DNA from: Mesorhizobium sp. B1-1-8
Lineage (GTDB): Bacteria; Pseudomonadota; Alphaproteobacteria; Rhizobiales; Rhizobiaceae
DNA: 64,000 bases
Reading direction: 5' to 3'
NCBI RefSeq assembly: GCF_006442795.2
Contig: NZ_CP083956.1
Location: forward strand, 3,883,501-3,947,500
Below the pieces are notes generated by a model. The model searched no databases. It had not been told where the DNA came from and was given only the letters and a program-made list of their open reading frames with translations. The first letter of the stretch is position 1, and every line of letters begins with the position of its first letter. Of this stretch, positions 52,999 through 62,094 are shown piece after piece. The position numbers were made by a program, and so were the translations under genes.

Positions 52999-54314
52999 GC
53001 GCCGTCACCCATGACCTGCCGGCTTCCGCGATCAACGAGTTGCCGCCTTCGGCGGTCAACCAGTTGCCGCCTTCGGCGGTCAACGCCAAGCTGATCGCGC
53101 TGATTTCATCCGCCGCAATCGCCGTCGGCATCCTGCTTTCCGGCTTCGTCATCAGCGAACCCGCGCCTTACGAGCTCTACATGGCAGGGCTGATTGCCGT
53201 CTGGTCGCTGTTCGGCCTGAGAATCTCGCGCGCGATCGTGCCGCTGCTGGTGCTTTTGGTGGCGATGAATATCGGCGGCATGATCGCGATGACACAGATG
53301 GCCGATCTCGCCAACACGCCGCTTTATCTCGCGGTGTCGCTGTTTCTCGCCTTCAGCGCGATCTTCTTCGCCTCGGTGACGTCGGTCCAGCCTGGCCTCT
53401 ACCGGCTGATCTTCATCGCCTATGTGGTGTCGGCGGTCGCCACCTCGCTGCTCGGCATCGCCGGTTATTTCCATGCCTTTCCCGGCGCCGAGATGTTCAC
53501 CAAATACGACCGCGCCGCCGGCGCGTTCCAGGATCCGAACGTGTTCGGGCCGTTCCTGGTGCTGCCCGGAACCTATCTGCTCTATCTGCTCCTCACCGGC
53601 CCGGTGTCGCGCATGCCGCTGCTTGCCGTGCCGCTGCTCGTCATCGCCGCCGGCATCTTCTTCTCCTTCTCGCGCGGCGCCTGGGGCATGTTCGCGGTGT
53701 CGGCGGTACTGCTCACCGCCTGTCTGTTCCTGCAGAGCGCCAGCGGCATGTTCCGGCTGCGGCTGGTGGTGATGACGATCGCGGCGGTGGCGCTGCTGGT
53801 CATCGCCATTCTCGTCATCCTGCAACTGCCCGGCGTGTCGGACATGTTCACCCAGCGCGCCCATCTCGAGCAGAGTTACGACACCGCGCGGCTCGGCCGC
53901 TTCGCCCGCTACACGATCGGCTTCCAGCTGGCGCTGGAGCATCCGTTCGGCATCGGCCCGCTGGTGTTCGGCACGATCTATGGCGAGGACACGCACGATA
54001 TCTGGCTGAAGGCGCTGATGGATTACGGCTGGCTGGGCTTCGTCTCGTTCCTGACGCTGACGCTGTGGACGATTTGCGCCGGCTTCCGTATCCTTTTGCG
54101 CAACCGCCCCTGGCAGCCTTATCTGCTTTGCGCCTATGTCGCCTATCTCGGCAATATCGGGCTTGGCACCTTCATCGACATCGACCACTGGCGCCATCTC
54201 TATCTGCTGCTCGGGCTGATCTGGGGCGCCATCGCGCTGGAATATGCCCATCAGCGGCAATTGCGGCTGGCGCGGCGACCTATGCCGCTAGCGGCTATTT
54301 CATCAGCAGGCTAG
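52995..54314 (+). CDS. O-antigen ligase/Wzy-like polymerase membrane protein
   Basis: This 439-residue polytopic membrane protein of the WaaL/Wzy group ligates or polymerises lipid-linked repeat units. About eleven helices follow a short head. The conserved periplasmic loop shows DRAAGAFQDPNVFGPFLVLP near 175 and HPFGIGPLVFGTIYGEDTHDIWLKALMDYG near 318. The start is TTG at 52995 overlapping the previous stop; no ATG is in frame nearby. The N-terminal head has a near-perfect tandem repeat of LPPSAVN (24-bp DNA period). Ligase versus polymerase cannot be told from sequence alone. Confidence 0.85.
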   Translation: MSAVTHDLPASAINELPPSAVNQLPPSAVNAKLIALISSAAIAVGILLSGFVISEPAPYELYMAGLIAVWSLFGLRISRAIVPLLVLLVAMNIGGMIAMTQMADLANTPLYLAVSLFLAFSAIFFASVTSVQPGLYRLIFIAYVVSAVATSLLGIAGYFHAFPGAEMFTKYDRAAGAFQDPNVFGPFLVLPGTYLLYLLLTGPVSRMPLLAVPLLVIAAGIFFSFSRGAWGMFAVSAVLLTACLFLQSASGMFRLRLVVMTIAAVALLVIAILVILQLPGVSDMFTQRAHLEQSYDTARLGRFARYTIGFQLALEHPFGIGPLVFGTIYGEDTHDIWLKALMDYGWLGFVSFLTLTLWTICAGFRILLRNRPWQPYLLCAYVAYLGNIGLGTFIDIDHWRHLYLLLGLIWGAIALEYAHQRQLRLARRPMPLAAISSAG

Positions 54315-54327
54315 CCGCCGAATTCGG

Positions 54328-54355
54328 TTGACCGGCACGGGGTTATCACGATACA
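54328..54355 (+). promoter_or_regulatory. Promoter of tRNA-Pro
   Basis: TTGACC (54328-54333) and GATACA (54350-54355) are separated by 16 bp, with the tRNA beginning 13 bp after the -10 box. The -35 box lies 14 bp after the stop of the ligase gene, so the tRNA has its own promoter. Confidence 0.6.
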
Positions 54356-54368
54356 TCGCGACCCGGTC

Positions 54369-54445
<77 letters not shown>

Positions 54446-54568
54446 ACAAAAACAAATGGTTAGCCGCATCCCCCAAGCCGGCTGTCTGGTGAAACGCTCC
54501 GAAGCATCATCTTCCCGACACATGCTGCGCGCGTCCATGCTGCGATTCGGACAGATCCATGTAGAGCC

Positions 54569-54584
54569 TTAACAAGTTTGTTAA
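54569..54584. promoter_or_regulatory. Inverted repeat TTAACAA-GT-TTGTTAA
   Basis: Two 7-bp arms are perfectly inverted around GT, about 90 bp upstream of the acyltransferase start. TTAA repeats recall CtrA boxes, but the spacing between TTAA words is 8, not 7, so only a generic operator is suggested. Confidence 0.35.
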
Positions 54585-54672
54585 TGGAGCTCAGAGTATA
54601 GCGTTTGTCCTTGGGCGGCGCCGTGGCTCTGCAGACGGCGGGCCGATACGTCCATGGCCGGGGGCACTCTCT

Positions 54673-55743
54673 ATGGAACCGAAGCCTTCTCCCGCTGCGT
54701 CAAACCTGGCGCCATTGACCAGCTTGCGTTTTTTCGCCGCCGTCTATGTGCTTGCCTATCACTCCGTGGACAAGACCGGGGCGTCGCTTCTGGTCATCAA
54801 TTTCCTGGAGAATGGCTATCTGGGTGTATCGTTTTTCTTCATCCTGTCCGGGTTTATCCTCACCCACTCCTACTTCGGCAAAATGTCTGGCCGGGATGAC
54901 GTCCAGCGCTTTGCCATTGCGAGATTTGCGAGAATCTACCCAGTCTACCTGCTCGCTCTTCTTGTGGTTCTGCCACGGGTAACCCTGCCATTCGACTACC
55001 CGCTGATGGCGCTGGCGACGCTTGGCCTCATTCAGTCCTGGGGCTCACCATCGCTGGCGAACGGGTTTTTCTGGAATCCTCCAGGCTGGACACTTTCGGT
55101 CGAATTCTTTTTTTATCTTGTATTCCCGCTGCTGCTGCCGCTTTTTTCAAAGCTGACGATCGCCACCCTGTGGTTCGGCCTGGCCGTTGCGGTGCTGATC
55201 TTCGCCGTCATGTGCCTGCCGGGTCTTGGACCGACGGGTTATCTTGCGTTTGACTGGATGCAGGTAATTCCTCTCCCACTTCTGCGGCTGCCTGAATTTG
55301 TGACCGGCATTATCTGCGCTCTGCTGTTTCGGGCCGGCTCGCTCAACCGCTTTCGCGGCGACTTGGCTGCCGTTCTGGCGGGCGGGTTTACGATGGCCGC
55401 TCTGGTCACAACAAGCACCGAGACAACAGGGTCGCTGGCGGGGATAGGCTTTGTGGCGATGATAGCAACGTGTGCCGTGAACGACGGCATGGTTCGGCGG
55501 GTGCTTTCGTTCAAGCCGCTCGTCCTGCTGGGCAGTGCAAGCTATGCCCTGTACATTCTCCAGATTCCGGTCCGAAGATGGATTCCGGTGATTTTTTCCG
55601 GGGATTGGGATTGGATCGGACGCCTAATGTATCAGCCTCTGCTGATTATTATTTCGATTGTCGTCTTCATGCTGGTGGAGGAGCCCGCCCGCAAGCTTCT
55701 CCGCGGCGCAACACTGAGGCAGGCAGCGCCTTCGGTCGCCTAA
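54673..55743 (+). CDS. Acyltransferase_3 family membrane protein
   Basis: This 356-residue polytopic membrane acyltransferase of the OafA-like family probably adds acetyl or succinyl groups to an exported glycan. The catalytic histidine lies in VYVLAYHSVDKTG near 32 and the second motif is FFFILSGFILTHSYFGKM near 55. About ten helices follow, ending SIVVFMLVEEPARKLLRG. It follows the polysaccharide locus and the tRNA, so its acceptor may be that polymer. Its GC content looks lower than that of neighbouring genes, which hints at transfer. Confidence 0.87.
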   Translation: MEPKPSPAASNLAPLTSLRFFAAVYVLAYHSVDKTGASLLVINFLENGYLGVSFFFILSGFILTHSYFGKMSGRDDVQRFAIARFARIYPVYLLALLVVLPRVTLPFDYPLMALATLGLIQSWGSPSLANGFFWNPPGWTLSVEFFFYLVFPLLLPLFSKLTIATLWFGLAVAVLIFAVMCLPGLGPTGYLAFDWMQVIPLPLLRLPEFVTGIICALLFRAGSLNRFRGDLAAVLAGGFTMAALVTTSTETTGSLAGIGFVAMIATCAVNDGMVRRVLSFKPLVLLGSASYALYILQIPVRRWIPVIFSGDWDWIGRLMYQPLLIIISIVVFMLVEEPARKLLRGATLRQAAPSVA

Positions 55744-55879
55744 CGCCGGGACCGGATCGGCGGCGGACGATACGCTTCGCGCGCACGCGCGGCGCTACCG
55801 CACCACAGCGCGACATGCATCTTGACTCGCGAGAATGACGATAGGATTGTCCGGTCTGCTCCGTTCCGATGGTGTCTGC

Positions 55880-56392
55880 ATGTCCGCTTCGAGACGTGTC
55901 ATTTCGGTTCTAACACTGGCGCTTACCTTACCGATGTTTGCAGAGCGCGCCTGTGCAGAAATCAAGATATGCAATAACTTTTCGCAAACGGTCTACTTTT
56001 CGATCGGTTATACTCAACCTGGATATGACTCGTTCATGTCTCGGGGATGGCTTATATTACCACCAAATGGTGGGTGCGACGAGTTCGACAGCGCACTCCA
56101 CTTGTCTGTGTTTTGGTACTATGCGGAAACCAACGCCTATTACGTCCGCAAGCACGTGACAAATACCAATACATGGGGGTCGGTGCATCCCGACAAGCAG
56201 CTATGGGTCGCCCGAAACTCTTTCAATATCATCGACAACCCGAGCATGGGTCGCCCTTCCGACCCAGGCGCCAGATTGGTTGGTTTTGCCAAGTCACTCG
56301 AAGCGACCGATTCAGAATTGAATGAGACGCTGACGATCGAGGCGGATGGCATCAACGTCACGCAGACCATCAGCTCTTCCACAAGCCCGTAG
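55880..56392 (+). CDS. Exported DUF1036 protein
   Basis: This 170-residue secreted protein starts at ATG 55880 (MSASRRVISVLTLALTLPMF) with a signal peptide ending near ERACAE. The mature part has the DUF1036 pattern: IKICNNFSQTVYFSIGY, GYDSFMSRGWLILPPNGGCDEF and FWYYAETNAYYVRK. Two Cys near 30 and 65 could form a disulfide. The gene is clearly AT-richer (about half G+C by eye) than its surroundings, suggesting recent acquisition. No partner gene or mobile element is visible next to it. The function is unknown. Confidence 0.8.
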   Translation: MSASRRVISVLTLALTLPMFAERACAEIKICNNFSQTVYFSIGYTQPGYDSFMSRGWLILPPNGGCDEFDSALHLSVFWYYAETNAYYVRKHVTNTNTWGSVHPDKQLWVARNSFNIIDNPSMGRPSDPGARLVGFAKSLEATDSELNETLTIEADGINVTQTISSSTSP

Positions 56393-56551
56393 CCTTCTAC
56401 GGACCAGCAGGGCAAATCATGGCGCAGGAGGGAGCGGCGAAGCCGCTTCAAATCGCCGCCATTTGTCTGATCTCGCGCTGGCGACAGCCTGAGACTCACT
56501 CCGATTTATCCTGTCAGTCGCGATCGTTGTGCCGCGAGCGGGCAGCAACAA

Positions 56552-57010
56552 TTACTGGCACACATCGATCCATTCGGCGCCGACCAGTTCGGCCATGTGT
56601 TGCGGCGCGATGCGCACCGCGGCGTTGGTGGCGCCGGCGGCGGGAACGACCTCGCCGAAGGCGCGTAGCGATTGATCGCAATAGACCGGCAACGGCGCCG
56701 GCAGGCCGAACGGGCAGACGCCGCCCGGCGGATGGCTGGTTGCCGCCAGCACCTGCTCGGCGTCGAGCATGCGCGGCTTGCCGCCCAATGTGTCCTTGAA
56801 CTTGCGGTTGTCCAACCTGGCAGTGCCGCTGGTCACGACCAGCATGGTCTCATCGCCGACGCGCAGGCAGATGGTCTTGGCGATCTGCGCCGGCAGCACG
56901 CCATGCGCTTCCGCTGCCAGCGCCACCGTCGCCGAACTTGCTTCGGTGACGATAACCTCGACATCCGGCGCATACTCGGCAAAGAAGGCGCGAACCGATT
57001 CCAAGCTCAT
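56552..57010 (-). CDS. YbaK/EbsC-family aminoacyl-tRNA deacylase-like protein
   Basis: This 152-residue protein of the YbaK/ProX editing-domain family hydrolyses misacylated tRNA such as Cys-tRNA(Pro) in characterised members. The start at 57010 (MSLESVRAFFAEYAPDVEV) is preferred; in-frame sequence 50 codons further upstream overlaps a terminator. Conserved parts are ALAAEAHGVLPAQIAKTICLRVGD, VVTSGTARLDNRKFK and HPPGGVCPFGLPAPLPVYCDQSL. A tRNA-Pro gene lies 2 kb away, though with no known functional link. Confidence 0.88.
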   Translation of the reverse strand: MSLESVRAFFAEYAPDVEVIVTEASSATVALAAEAHGVLPAQIAKTICLRVGDETMLVVTSGTARLDNRKFKDTLGGKPRMLDAEQVLAATSHPPGGVCPFGLPAPLPVYCDQSLRAFGEVVPAAGATNAAVRIAPQHMAELVGAEWIDVCQ

Positions 57011-57121
57011 GGCAAAAACCTCGTCAGTGGCCAAGCCGGCGCCTGGCGAATCGCGTGGCCGGGATTGGCACATGGCACGGCAGCTGTTGGCAAGAGCTGG
57101 TGGCAGCGCCTCCGGAGGCGC

Positions 57122-57157
57122 AAAAAAGCCCGCCGGGCGATGCCATGGCGGGCTTTT
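57122..57157 (-). terminator. Terminator of the HTH gene, possibly bidirectional
   Basis: AAAAGCCCGCC (57124-57134) and GGCGGGCTTTT (57147-57157) form an 11-bp perfect stem around a 12-nt loop. On the minus strand it runs into six T residues, 22 nt after the HTH gene stop; on the plus strand the T-run is shorter. Confidence 0.88.
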
Positions 57158-57178
57158 CATGCGGAGGCGCTGGCAGTC

Positions 57179-57439
57179 TTATTGCTGCGTTGGCCGATTC
57201 TCGGCGGGCACCCTGATCAATTCCTCTTCCGGCACCTGCAGTGCGGAAGCGATGCGCCGGAGCTTTGCCGGATCGGCATCCTTGCCGTCCTCGATATCGA
57301 CGATTTCGCCGACGGCGAGGCCGCAGGTCAATGAAAGCTCTTCGATTGTATATCCCCTCGTTTCGCGCAGGGCCTTGAGGGCGCTGTAGCCGGGCGCGGC
57401 AATGATGTCGTTTGAAACCCGGTTTGCGGTGTTGGGCAT
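57179..57439 (-). CDS. XRE-family helix-turn-helix protein
   Basis: This 86-residue DNA-binding protein starts at ATG 57439 (MPNTANRVSND) behind AAGGAG. Its lambda-repressor-like HTH spans about 20-75, with YSALKALRETRGYTIEELSLTCGLAVGEIVDIEDGKDADPAKLRRIASALQVPEEEL. There is no sensor or oligomerisation domain. The upstream in-frame stretch to 57667 has no coding character and is left out. It is followed by a strong terminator; its targets are unknown. Confidence 0.86.
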   Translation of the reverse strand: MPNTANRVSNDIIAAPGYSALKALRETRGYTIEELSLTCGLAVGEIVDIEDGKDADPAKLRRIASALQVPEEELIRVPAENRPTQQ

Positions 57440-57747
57440 GGCAACTCCTTGAGATGAAACAAGTCTGAGATGAAATGTGGCGTTGCCTGAGACGGGCGGG
57501 AGAATGCTCGTTAACAGGTGATTTGCCAAGAGTGCCGAAGCGGCCGTCACGCCATCGTGAACCGGTGTTCCCGACAGGAGGCCGAGGCCGCAGAGCCACC
57601 GAAATGTAAGGTGGCGCGACGCGCAATCAAGTTCTTTTGAAGCGCCGAGGGCCGGACCCGCCGGCATTTTGCCTGCTCCAATTCGTTAAGTCTCTGTCAC
57701 TGGTCGACGGCGGGCGGCGTCAAACCCTTTTGGAAGGATCGGATGCC

Positions 57748-58347
57748 ATGAACCTGAAGCTATTCGCGATCGTGCTCGGCACGATTTCAAGTCTTGCGAG
57801 CGCCGCGCAAGCGGACATTGTGCAATTGCGCGGCACGGTGGTCGACCGCGCCGGAACGTCGCTGACGGTGAAAGCCCGCGACGGCAAGACCGATACGGTC
57901 ACTCTTGCTCCCGACTGGATGATCTCCGGCGTCGCCAAAGCATCGGCCGCCGATATCAAGCAGGGCGATTTCCTCGGCATCGCATCGGTATCCAAGGGCG
58001 ACGGCGGCAGCGGTGCGCTGGAAGTCGTGATCTTCCCCGCGGCCTTGAAGGGAACGGGAGAAGGCGACCGTGCCTGGGATCTGCAACCGAACAGCCGAAT
58101 GACGAACGGCACCGTTGCCGACGTGACCGAGGTCAGCGGCCGGACGGTGACGCTCACCTACAGCAACGGCCAGAAGAAAGAGATCGCCATCCCGCAGTCG
58201 ACGCCGATCGTGAAATTCGCGACCGCCAAGCCGGCGGATCTCAAGCCGGGCACGGCGGTCTTCGTCAGCGCCGAGCGCGGCAGCGGCGGCAAGCTCGTTT
58301 CGCGCCGGGTGGTGGTCGGCAATCATGGCGTCGCTCCGCCGATGTGA
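57748..58347 (+). CDS. Exported protein of unknown function with repeated beta motifs
   Basis: The 199-residue product begins at ATG 57748 (MNLKLFAIVLGTISSLASAAQADI), a clear signal peptide, behind GGAAGG. The mature part has two similar segments, LRGTVVDRAGTSLTVKARDGKTDTVTL and NGTVADVTEVSGRTVTLTYSNGQKKEI. Each ends in a hydrophobic segment and a 'KPGTAV' or 'KQGDFL' turn. These resemble OB-like DUF5666-type repeats. No enzymatic motif is seen. It stands alone between the HTH and the membrane-anchored DUF883-like gene. Confidence 0.74.
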   Translation: MNLKLFAIVLGTISSLASAAQADIVQLRGTVVDRAGTSLTVKARDGKTDTVTLAPDWMISGVAKASAADIKQGDFLGIASVSKGDGGSGALEVVIFPAALKGTGEGDRAWDLQPNSRMTNGTVADVTEVSGRTVTLTYSNGQKKEIAIPQSTPIVKFATAKPADLKPGTAVFVSAERGSGGKLVSRRVVVGNHGVAPPM

Positions 58348-58407
58348 GGCGAAGAGGGCGGCCGTCGACGGATTGGCCGCCATTTCCATTTCACATGTCG
58401 GTATTAA

Positions 58408-58707
58408 TCAGCGCCGGCTGAGCAGAAGGCCGGCAAGCAGCCCGACCACGACCAGTCCGACGGCGGCTGCAGTAGCGGGATGGTCGCGCGCCGTCCGCTC
58501 GAGCGCCCTGCCCCTGCGCCTTATCTCAGGCAGCGCCTCGTGGAGGCGCTCGCTAAACTGGGAATAGTAGTCGGAGGCCGCCTCGCGGCCGTCCTCGTAG
58601 GCGTCGCCCCGCTTCGCCATGGCTTTCCTGAGGTCGTTCAGCTGCCGCGAGAGCACGGCGACCTGCTTTTCCAGATCGAGGTCCGAGAGGGTCGAAAACG
58701 AGGCCAT
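58408..58707 (-). CDS. DUF883/ElaB-like small membrane-anchored protein
   Basis: This 99-residue protein (start 58707, MASFSTLSDLD, behind AGAAGG) has a predicted coiled coil (about 10-75, DLEKQVAVLSRQLNDLRKAMAKRG). A C-terminal membrane helix follows (TAAAVGLVVVGLLAGLLLSRR). This is the architecture of DUF883/ElaB/YgaM proteins, which in E. coli are ribosome-associated tail-anchored proteins of stationary phase. The role here is inference. Confidence 0.78.
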   Translation of the reverse strand: MASFSTLSDLDLEKQVAVLSRQLNDLRKAMAKRGDAYEDGREAASDYYSQFSERLHEALPEIRRRGRALERTARDHPATAAAVGLVVVGLLAGLLLSRR

Positions 58708-58814
58708 GCCGAGCATCCTTCTCTTGCAGAGAATGCCTAACGCATGGACCCGGACGCAGTTCCGGCGTCCAGGGGTGGCTGTTCAATTCCGCGTGGCGAC
58801 GGACAGCCGGGGAT

Positions 58815-59354
58815 TTAACGCACCTGGTCGAGCAGCCGCTTGCACTCCAGGAGGTCAAAGAGCGCTTCCTGCAGCAAAGCCCGGTTATCGCGCGACAATT
58901 TCGAGGAGTCCGGCTGTACGGGACCCTCATCGTCGCTCTTGCCGAGGCCGAAGAAGCGGCGGCTGGGCTTCACCCTGGGCTGGCCGACAAGCGCATCGTC
59001 GTCGCCGCGCGGCTGGGCTGCCGCGGTGAGCGGCACTTCGTCGGCCTGTCGGCGCTGGGCGATCGCCTCGACCGCCGCCATGTCGCCATTGCCGATAGCG
59101 ACCAGGAAATGGTTGCCGTTCTCGCGCAGCAGCTTCTGCACGCCCTTGATCGTGTAGCCTTGGTCGTAGAGCATGTGCCGGATGCCCTTGATCAGCTCGA
59201 CATCCTGCGGCCGGTAATAACGGCGGCCGCCGCCGCGCTTCATCGGCTTGATCTGGTTGAAGCGCGTTTCCCAGAAACGCAGCACATGCTGCGGCAGATC
59301 GAGATCTTCCGCGACTTCGCTGATGGTGCGGAAAGCATCGGGGCTCTTGTCCAT
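58815..59354 (-). CDS. MerR-family transcriptional regulator
   Basis: This 179-residue protein has an N-terminal MerR winged helix (about 10-80: [30 protein letters not shown] and [33 protein letters not shown]). The C-terminal part is unusual and probably disordered, with no metal-binding cysteines, so it is not a classical metal sensor. It is the first-listed gene of a conserved Rhizobiales block with ihfA, fabH and plsX upstream on the same strand; they may be partly co-transcribed. Confidence 0.88.
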   Translation of the reverse strand: MDKSPDAFRTISEVAEDLDLPQHVLRFWETRFNQIKPMKRGGGRRYYRPQDVELIKGIRHMLYDQGYTIKGVQKLLRENGNHFLVAIGNGDMAAVEAIAQRRQADEVPLTAAAQPRGDDDALVGQPRVKPSRRFFGLGKSDDEGPVQPDSSKLSRDNRALLQEALFDLLECKRLLDQVR

Positions 59355-59485
59355 GGGCGGATCCTCACGCTGGACGGCAATGCGGCGTCTATGCCGAATC
59401 GCACCTTATTTCAGCGATTTATGAAACGATATTCAAGCCCGGCGTCAAAGCGGGCGGGCTGTTTTCAACCGCATTCACGCCCAGA

Positions 59486-59809
59486 CTACTTGCCGCCCTT
59501 GGCCTTGCTGTTCTGGTGCGAACGCAGGATGCGGTTCTTCAGCACATTCGACGATTTGAAGGTCATCACCCGGCGCGGCAGGATCGGCACTTCCTCGCCG
59601 GTCTTGGGATTGCGGCCGATGCGCTCATTCTTGGAACGGACATGGAAGGTGGCAAAAGAAGACAGCTTCACCGTCTCGCCGCGAACGATGGCTTCGCAAA
59701 TTTCGTCCAGAACGGCTTCGACGAGCTCGGCCGATTCAGTTCGCGACAAGCCAACCTTGCGGTAAACGGCTTCGGCAAGGTCGGCACGCGTCAGTGTCTT
59801 TCCCCCCAT
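59486..59809 (-). CDS. ihfA: Integration host factor alpha subunit
   Basis: This nucleoid protein bends DNA by inserting prolines into the minor groove, as a heterodimer with IHF-beta. The 107-residue sequence has [80 protein letters not shown]. The beta-arm with the intercalating proline is [13 protein letters not shown] flexible C-terminal tail (QNSKAKGGK) extends it beyond the E. coli length of 99. It sits between fabH and the MerR gene. Confidence 0.95.
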   Translation of the reverse strand: MGGKTLTRADLAEAVYRKVGLSRTESAELVEAVLDEICEAIVRGETVKLSSFATFHVRSKNERIGRNPKTGEEVPILPRRVMTFKSSNVLKNRILRSHQNSKAKGGK

Positions 59810-59912
59810 GCGACCGTCCCATCAGCTCAAAAAACGTAAATCGATACAGGTAAAGGCGGAGCGTAAGTAATTGATCCGGCAAGGTCAAGGACCGAACCCG
59901 TCCGTTCGGAAC

Positions 59913-60884
59913 TTACCAGCGGACCAGCACCGCGCCCCAGGTGAAACCCCCACCCATCGCCTCGAGCAGCACAAGGTCGCCCTTCTTGATGCGGCCATCG
60001 TTGACGGCCACCGAGAGGGCGAGCGGCACGGAGGCAGCCGAGGTGTTACCGTGTAAATCGACGGTGACCACTACCTTATGTTCGGCAATCCCGAGCTTCT
60101 TGGCCGAAGCGTCAATAATTCGTTTATTGGCCTGATGCGGCACGAACCAGTCGAGGTCCGCGGCGGTGATGCCGGCGGCGGAGAAGGTCGCCTCGATGAC
60201 ATCGGTGATCATGCCGACGGCATGCTTGAACACTTCGCGGCCTTCCATCCTGAGATGTCCGACGGTTCCGGTGGTCGAGGGGCCGCCATCGACAAAGAGC
60301 TTGTCCTTGTGGACGCCGTCGGAGCGCAGGCTTGCCGCCAGCACGCCGCGATCGGCAATGGTGCCTATCCCCTCTTGGGCTTCCAGAACGACCGCGCCGG
60401 CGCCGTCGCCGAAGAGCACGCAGGTCGAGCGATCGCTCCAATCGAGGATGCGCGAGAAGGTCTCCGAGCCGATCACCAGCACCCGCCTGGCCAGCCCGCC
60501 GCGGATATAGAGGTCGGCGGTGGCAACCGCATAGACGAAGCCGGAGCAAACCGCCTGCATGTCGAAGGCGAAGCCGTGATGCATGCCGAGCCGGTTCTGG
60601 ATCTCGACGGCAGTCGCCGGGAAGGTGTTGTTGGGCGTCGACGTCGCCAGCACGATCAGGTCGATGTCGGCGGGCGTCAGGCCGGCGCTGTCGAGCGCGG
60701 CGCGCGCCGCGGCTTCGCCCAGCGATGCCGTCGTCTCGTCATCGGCCGCGACATGGCGCTGGCGGATGCCGGTGCGCTGGACGATCCACTCGTCGGAGGT
60801 CTCGACCATGCCTTCGAAGTCGGCATTCTTCATGATGCGGCGGGGCAGCGCGGCACCGTTGCCGCGCACGACTGATCTGATCAA
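59913..60884 (-). CDS. fabH: 3-oxoacyl-[acyl-carrier-protein] synthase III
   Basis: This enzyme starts fatty-acid synthesis by condensing acetyl-CoA with malonyl-ACP. The 323-residue thiolase-fold protein has the catalytic Cys in [18 protein letters not shown] (near 113), His in [14 protein letters not shown] (near 245) and Asn in [13 protein letters not shown] (near 275). The start codon is TTG at 60882-60884 ([10 protein letters not shown]), behind AGGAACG. It follows plsX by 9 bp in the conserved plsX-fabH pair. Confidence 0.97.
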   Translation of the reverse strand: MIRSVVRGNGAALPRRIMKNADFEGMVETSDEWIVQRTGIRQRHVAADDETTASLGEAAARAALDSAGLTPADIDLIVLATSTPNNTFPATAVEIQNRLGMHHGFAFDMQAVCSGFVYAVATADLYIRGGLARRVLVIGSETFSRILDWSDRSTCVLFGDGAGAVVLEAQEGIGTIADRGVLAASLRSDGVHKDKLFVDGGPSTTGTVGHLRMEGREVFKHAVGMITDVIEATFSAAGITAADLDWFVPHQANKRIIDASAKKLGIAEHKVVVTVDLHGNTSAASVPLALSVAVNDGRIKKGDLVLLEAMGGGFTWGAVLVRW

Positions 60885-60893
60885 GGTTCGTTC

Positions 60894-61964
60894 CTATTCC
60901 TCGGCGTCGACAGCGACGCCGGATTTCCTGTTTGCCTGGGCATTCGGATTGCGCGCATGGAACAGATCGAGATCGGCCTCGATGCGGTCAAGCAGATTGT
61001 TGCGCACCATGTCGTAGCCGAGCTCGATCGCTGCCGCGAAGCCGTCTGAATCGGCGCCGCCGTGGCTCTTCACGACGATGCCGTTCAGGCCCAGGAAGAC
61101 GCCGCCATTGGAGCGGCCGACATCCATCTTCTCGCGCAGCCGGTCGAAAGCGCCCTTGGCGAAGACATAACCGATCCTGGCCATCAGCGTGCGGCTCATG
61201 GCGGCACGCAGGTAGCCGGCGATCTGCCTTGCCGTGCCCTCGGCGGTCTTGAGCGCGATGTTGCCGGCAAAGCCCTCGGTGACGACCACGTCGACCGTGC
61301 CCTTGCCGATGTCGTCCCCCTCGACGAAACCGCGATAGTTCATCGAGGCCATGTTGGCCTCGCGCAGCATGCGGCCGGCTTCCTTTACCTCTTCCTGGCC
61401 CTTGATCTCTTCGACGCCGACATTGAGCAGGCCGACGCTCGGCCGCTCGATGCCGAACACCGAGCGCGCCATGCCGGTCCCCAGGATAGCGAAATCGATG
61501 AGCTGATGGGCGTCCGCGCCAATGGTGGCGCCGACATCGAGCACCACGCTTTCGCCGCGCGACGTCGGCCACAGGGCCGCGATCGCCGGGCGGTCGATGG
61601 TGGCCATGGTGCGCAGGCAGAATTTCGACATCGCCATCAGCGCACCGGTGTTACCGGCCGAGATGCAGGCCTGCGCGGCGCCGGACTTGACCGCCTCGAC
61701 CGCCTTCCACATCGACGACTTCCAGCGGCCGTGGCGCAGCGCCTGGCTCGGCTTGTCGTCCATCCTGACCGCGATCTCGCAATGGATGAATTCGCTCACT
61801 TCGGCGAGCTTCGGGAATTTGGCGAGCTCGGGACGCACGGCGTCCTCGCGGCCATAGATGACGAAGCGGATGTCAGGGCGGCGGATGGCGACAGTCATCA
61901 GCGCCGGGATGACCACGCTCGGTCCGTGATCGCCGCCCATGGCATCGATGGAAATCCTGATCAC
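60894..61964 (-). CDS. plsX: Phosphate acyltransferase PlsX
   Basis: This enzyme makes acyl-phosphate from acyl-ACP for phospholipid synthesis. The 356-residue protein shows [64 protein letters not shown] and [34 protein letters not shown]. The start is GTG at 61962-61964. It lies between DUF177 and fabH; the rpmF gene that often accompanies DUF177 is not here. Confidence 0.97.
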   Translation of the reverse strand: MIRISIDAMGGDHGPSVVIPALMTVAIRRPDIRFVIYGREDAVRPELAKFPKLAEVSEFIHCEIAVRMDDKPSQALRHGRWKSSMWKAVEAVKSGAAQACISAGNTGALMAMSKFCLRTMATIDRPAIAALWPTSRGESVVLDVGATIGADAHQLIDFAILGTGMARSVFGIERPSVGLLNVGVEEIKGQEEVKEAGRMLREANMASMNYRGFVEGDDIGKGTVDVVVTEGFAGNIALKTAEGTARQIAGYLRAAMSRTLMARIGYVFAKGAFDRLREKMDVGRSNGGVFLGLNGIVVKSHGGADSDGFAAAIELGYDMVRNNLLDRIEADLDLFHARNPNAQANRKSGVAVDAEE

Positions 61965-62094
61965 TCGGTGTTTTTCTCACGGTTTATCGGGCTGCGATGG
62001 ACGCTTGCCGGGGGCACGGGGGCTCGCAAAGGTTCGGCGAAAATAGCGGTTTTGGGCTGGCGCACAACCAACTTTTCCAAAATCCAGGCGGCCT

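Noticed and set aside
51664..54260. Two long open frames antisense to the sugar-phosphate transferase and ligase genes
   Set aside because: They have His/Arg/Asp-rich low-complexity translations typical of reverse frames of membrane-protein genes, and no start context.
54569..54584. CtrA binding site at TTAACAAGTTTGTTAA
   Set aside because: CtrA sites have TTAA-N7-TTAA; here the spacing is 8 and there is no supporting context, so only an unspecified inverted repeat is listed.
54446..56500. Integrated element bounded by a duplicated tRNA-Pro 3' end
   Set aside because: No second copy of the tRNA end, integrase or transposase was noticed downstream of the tRNA.
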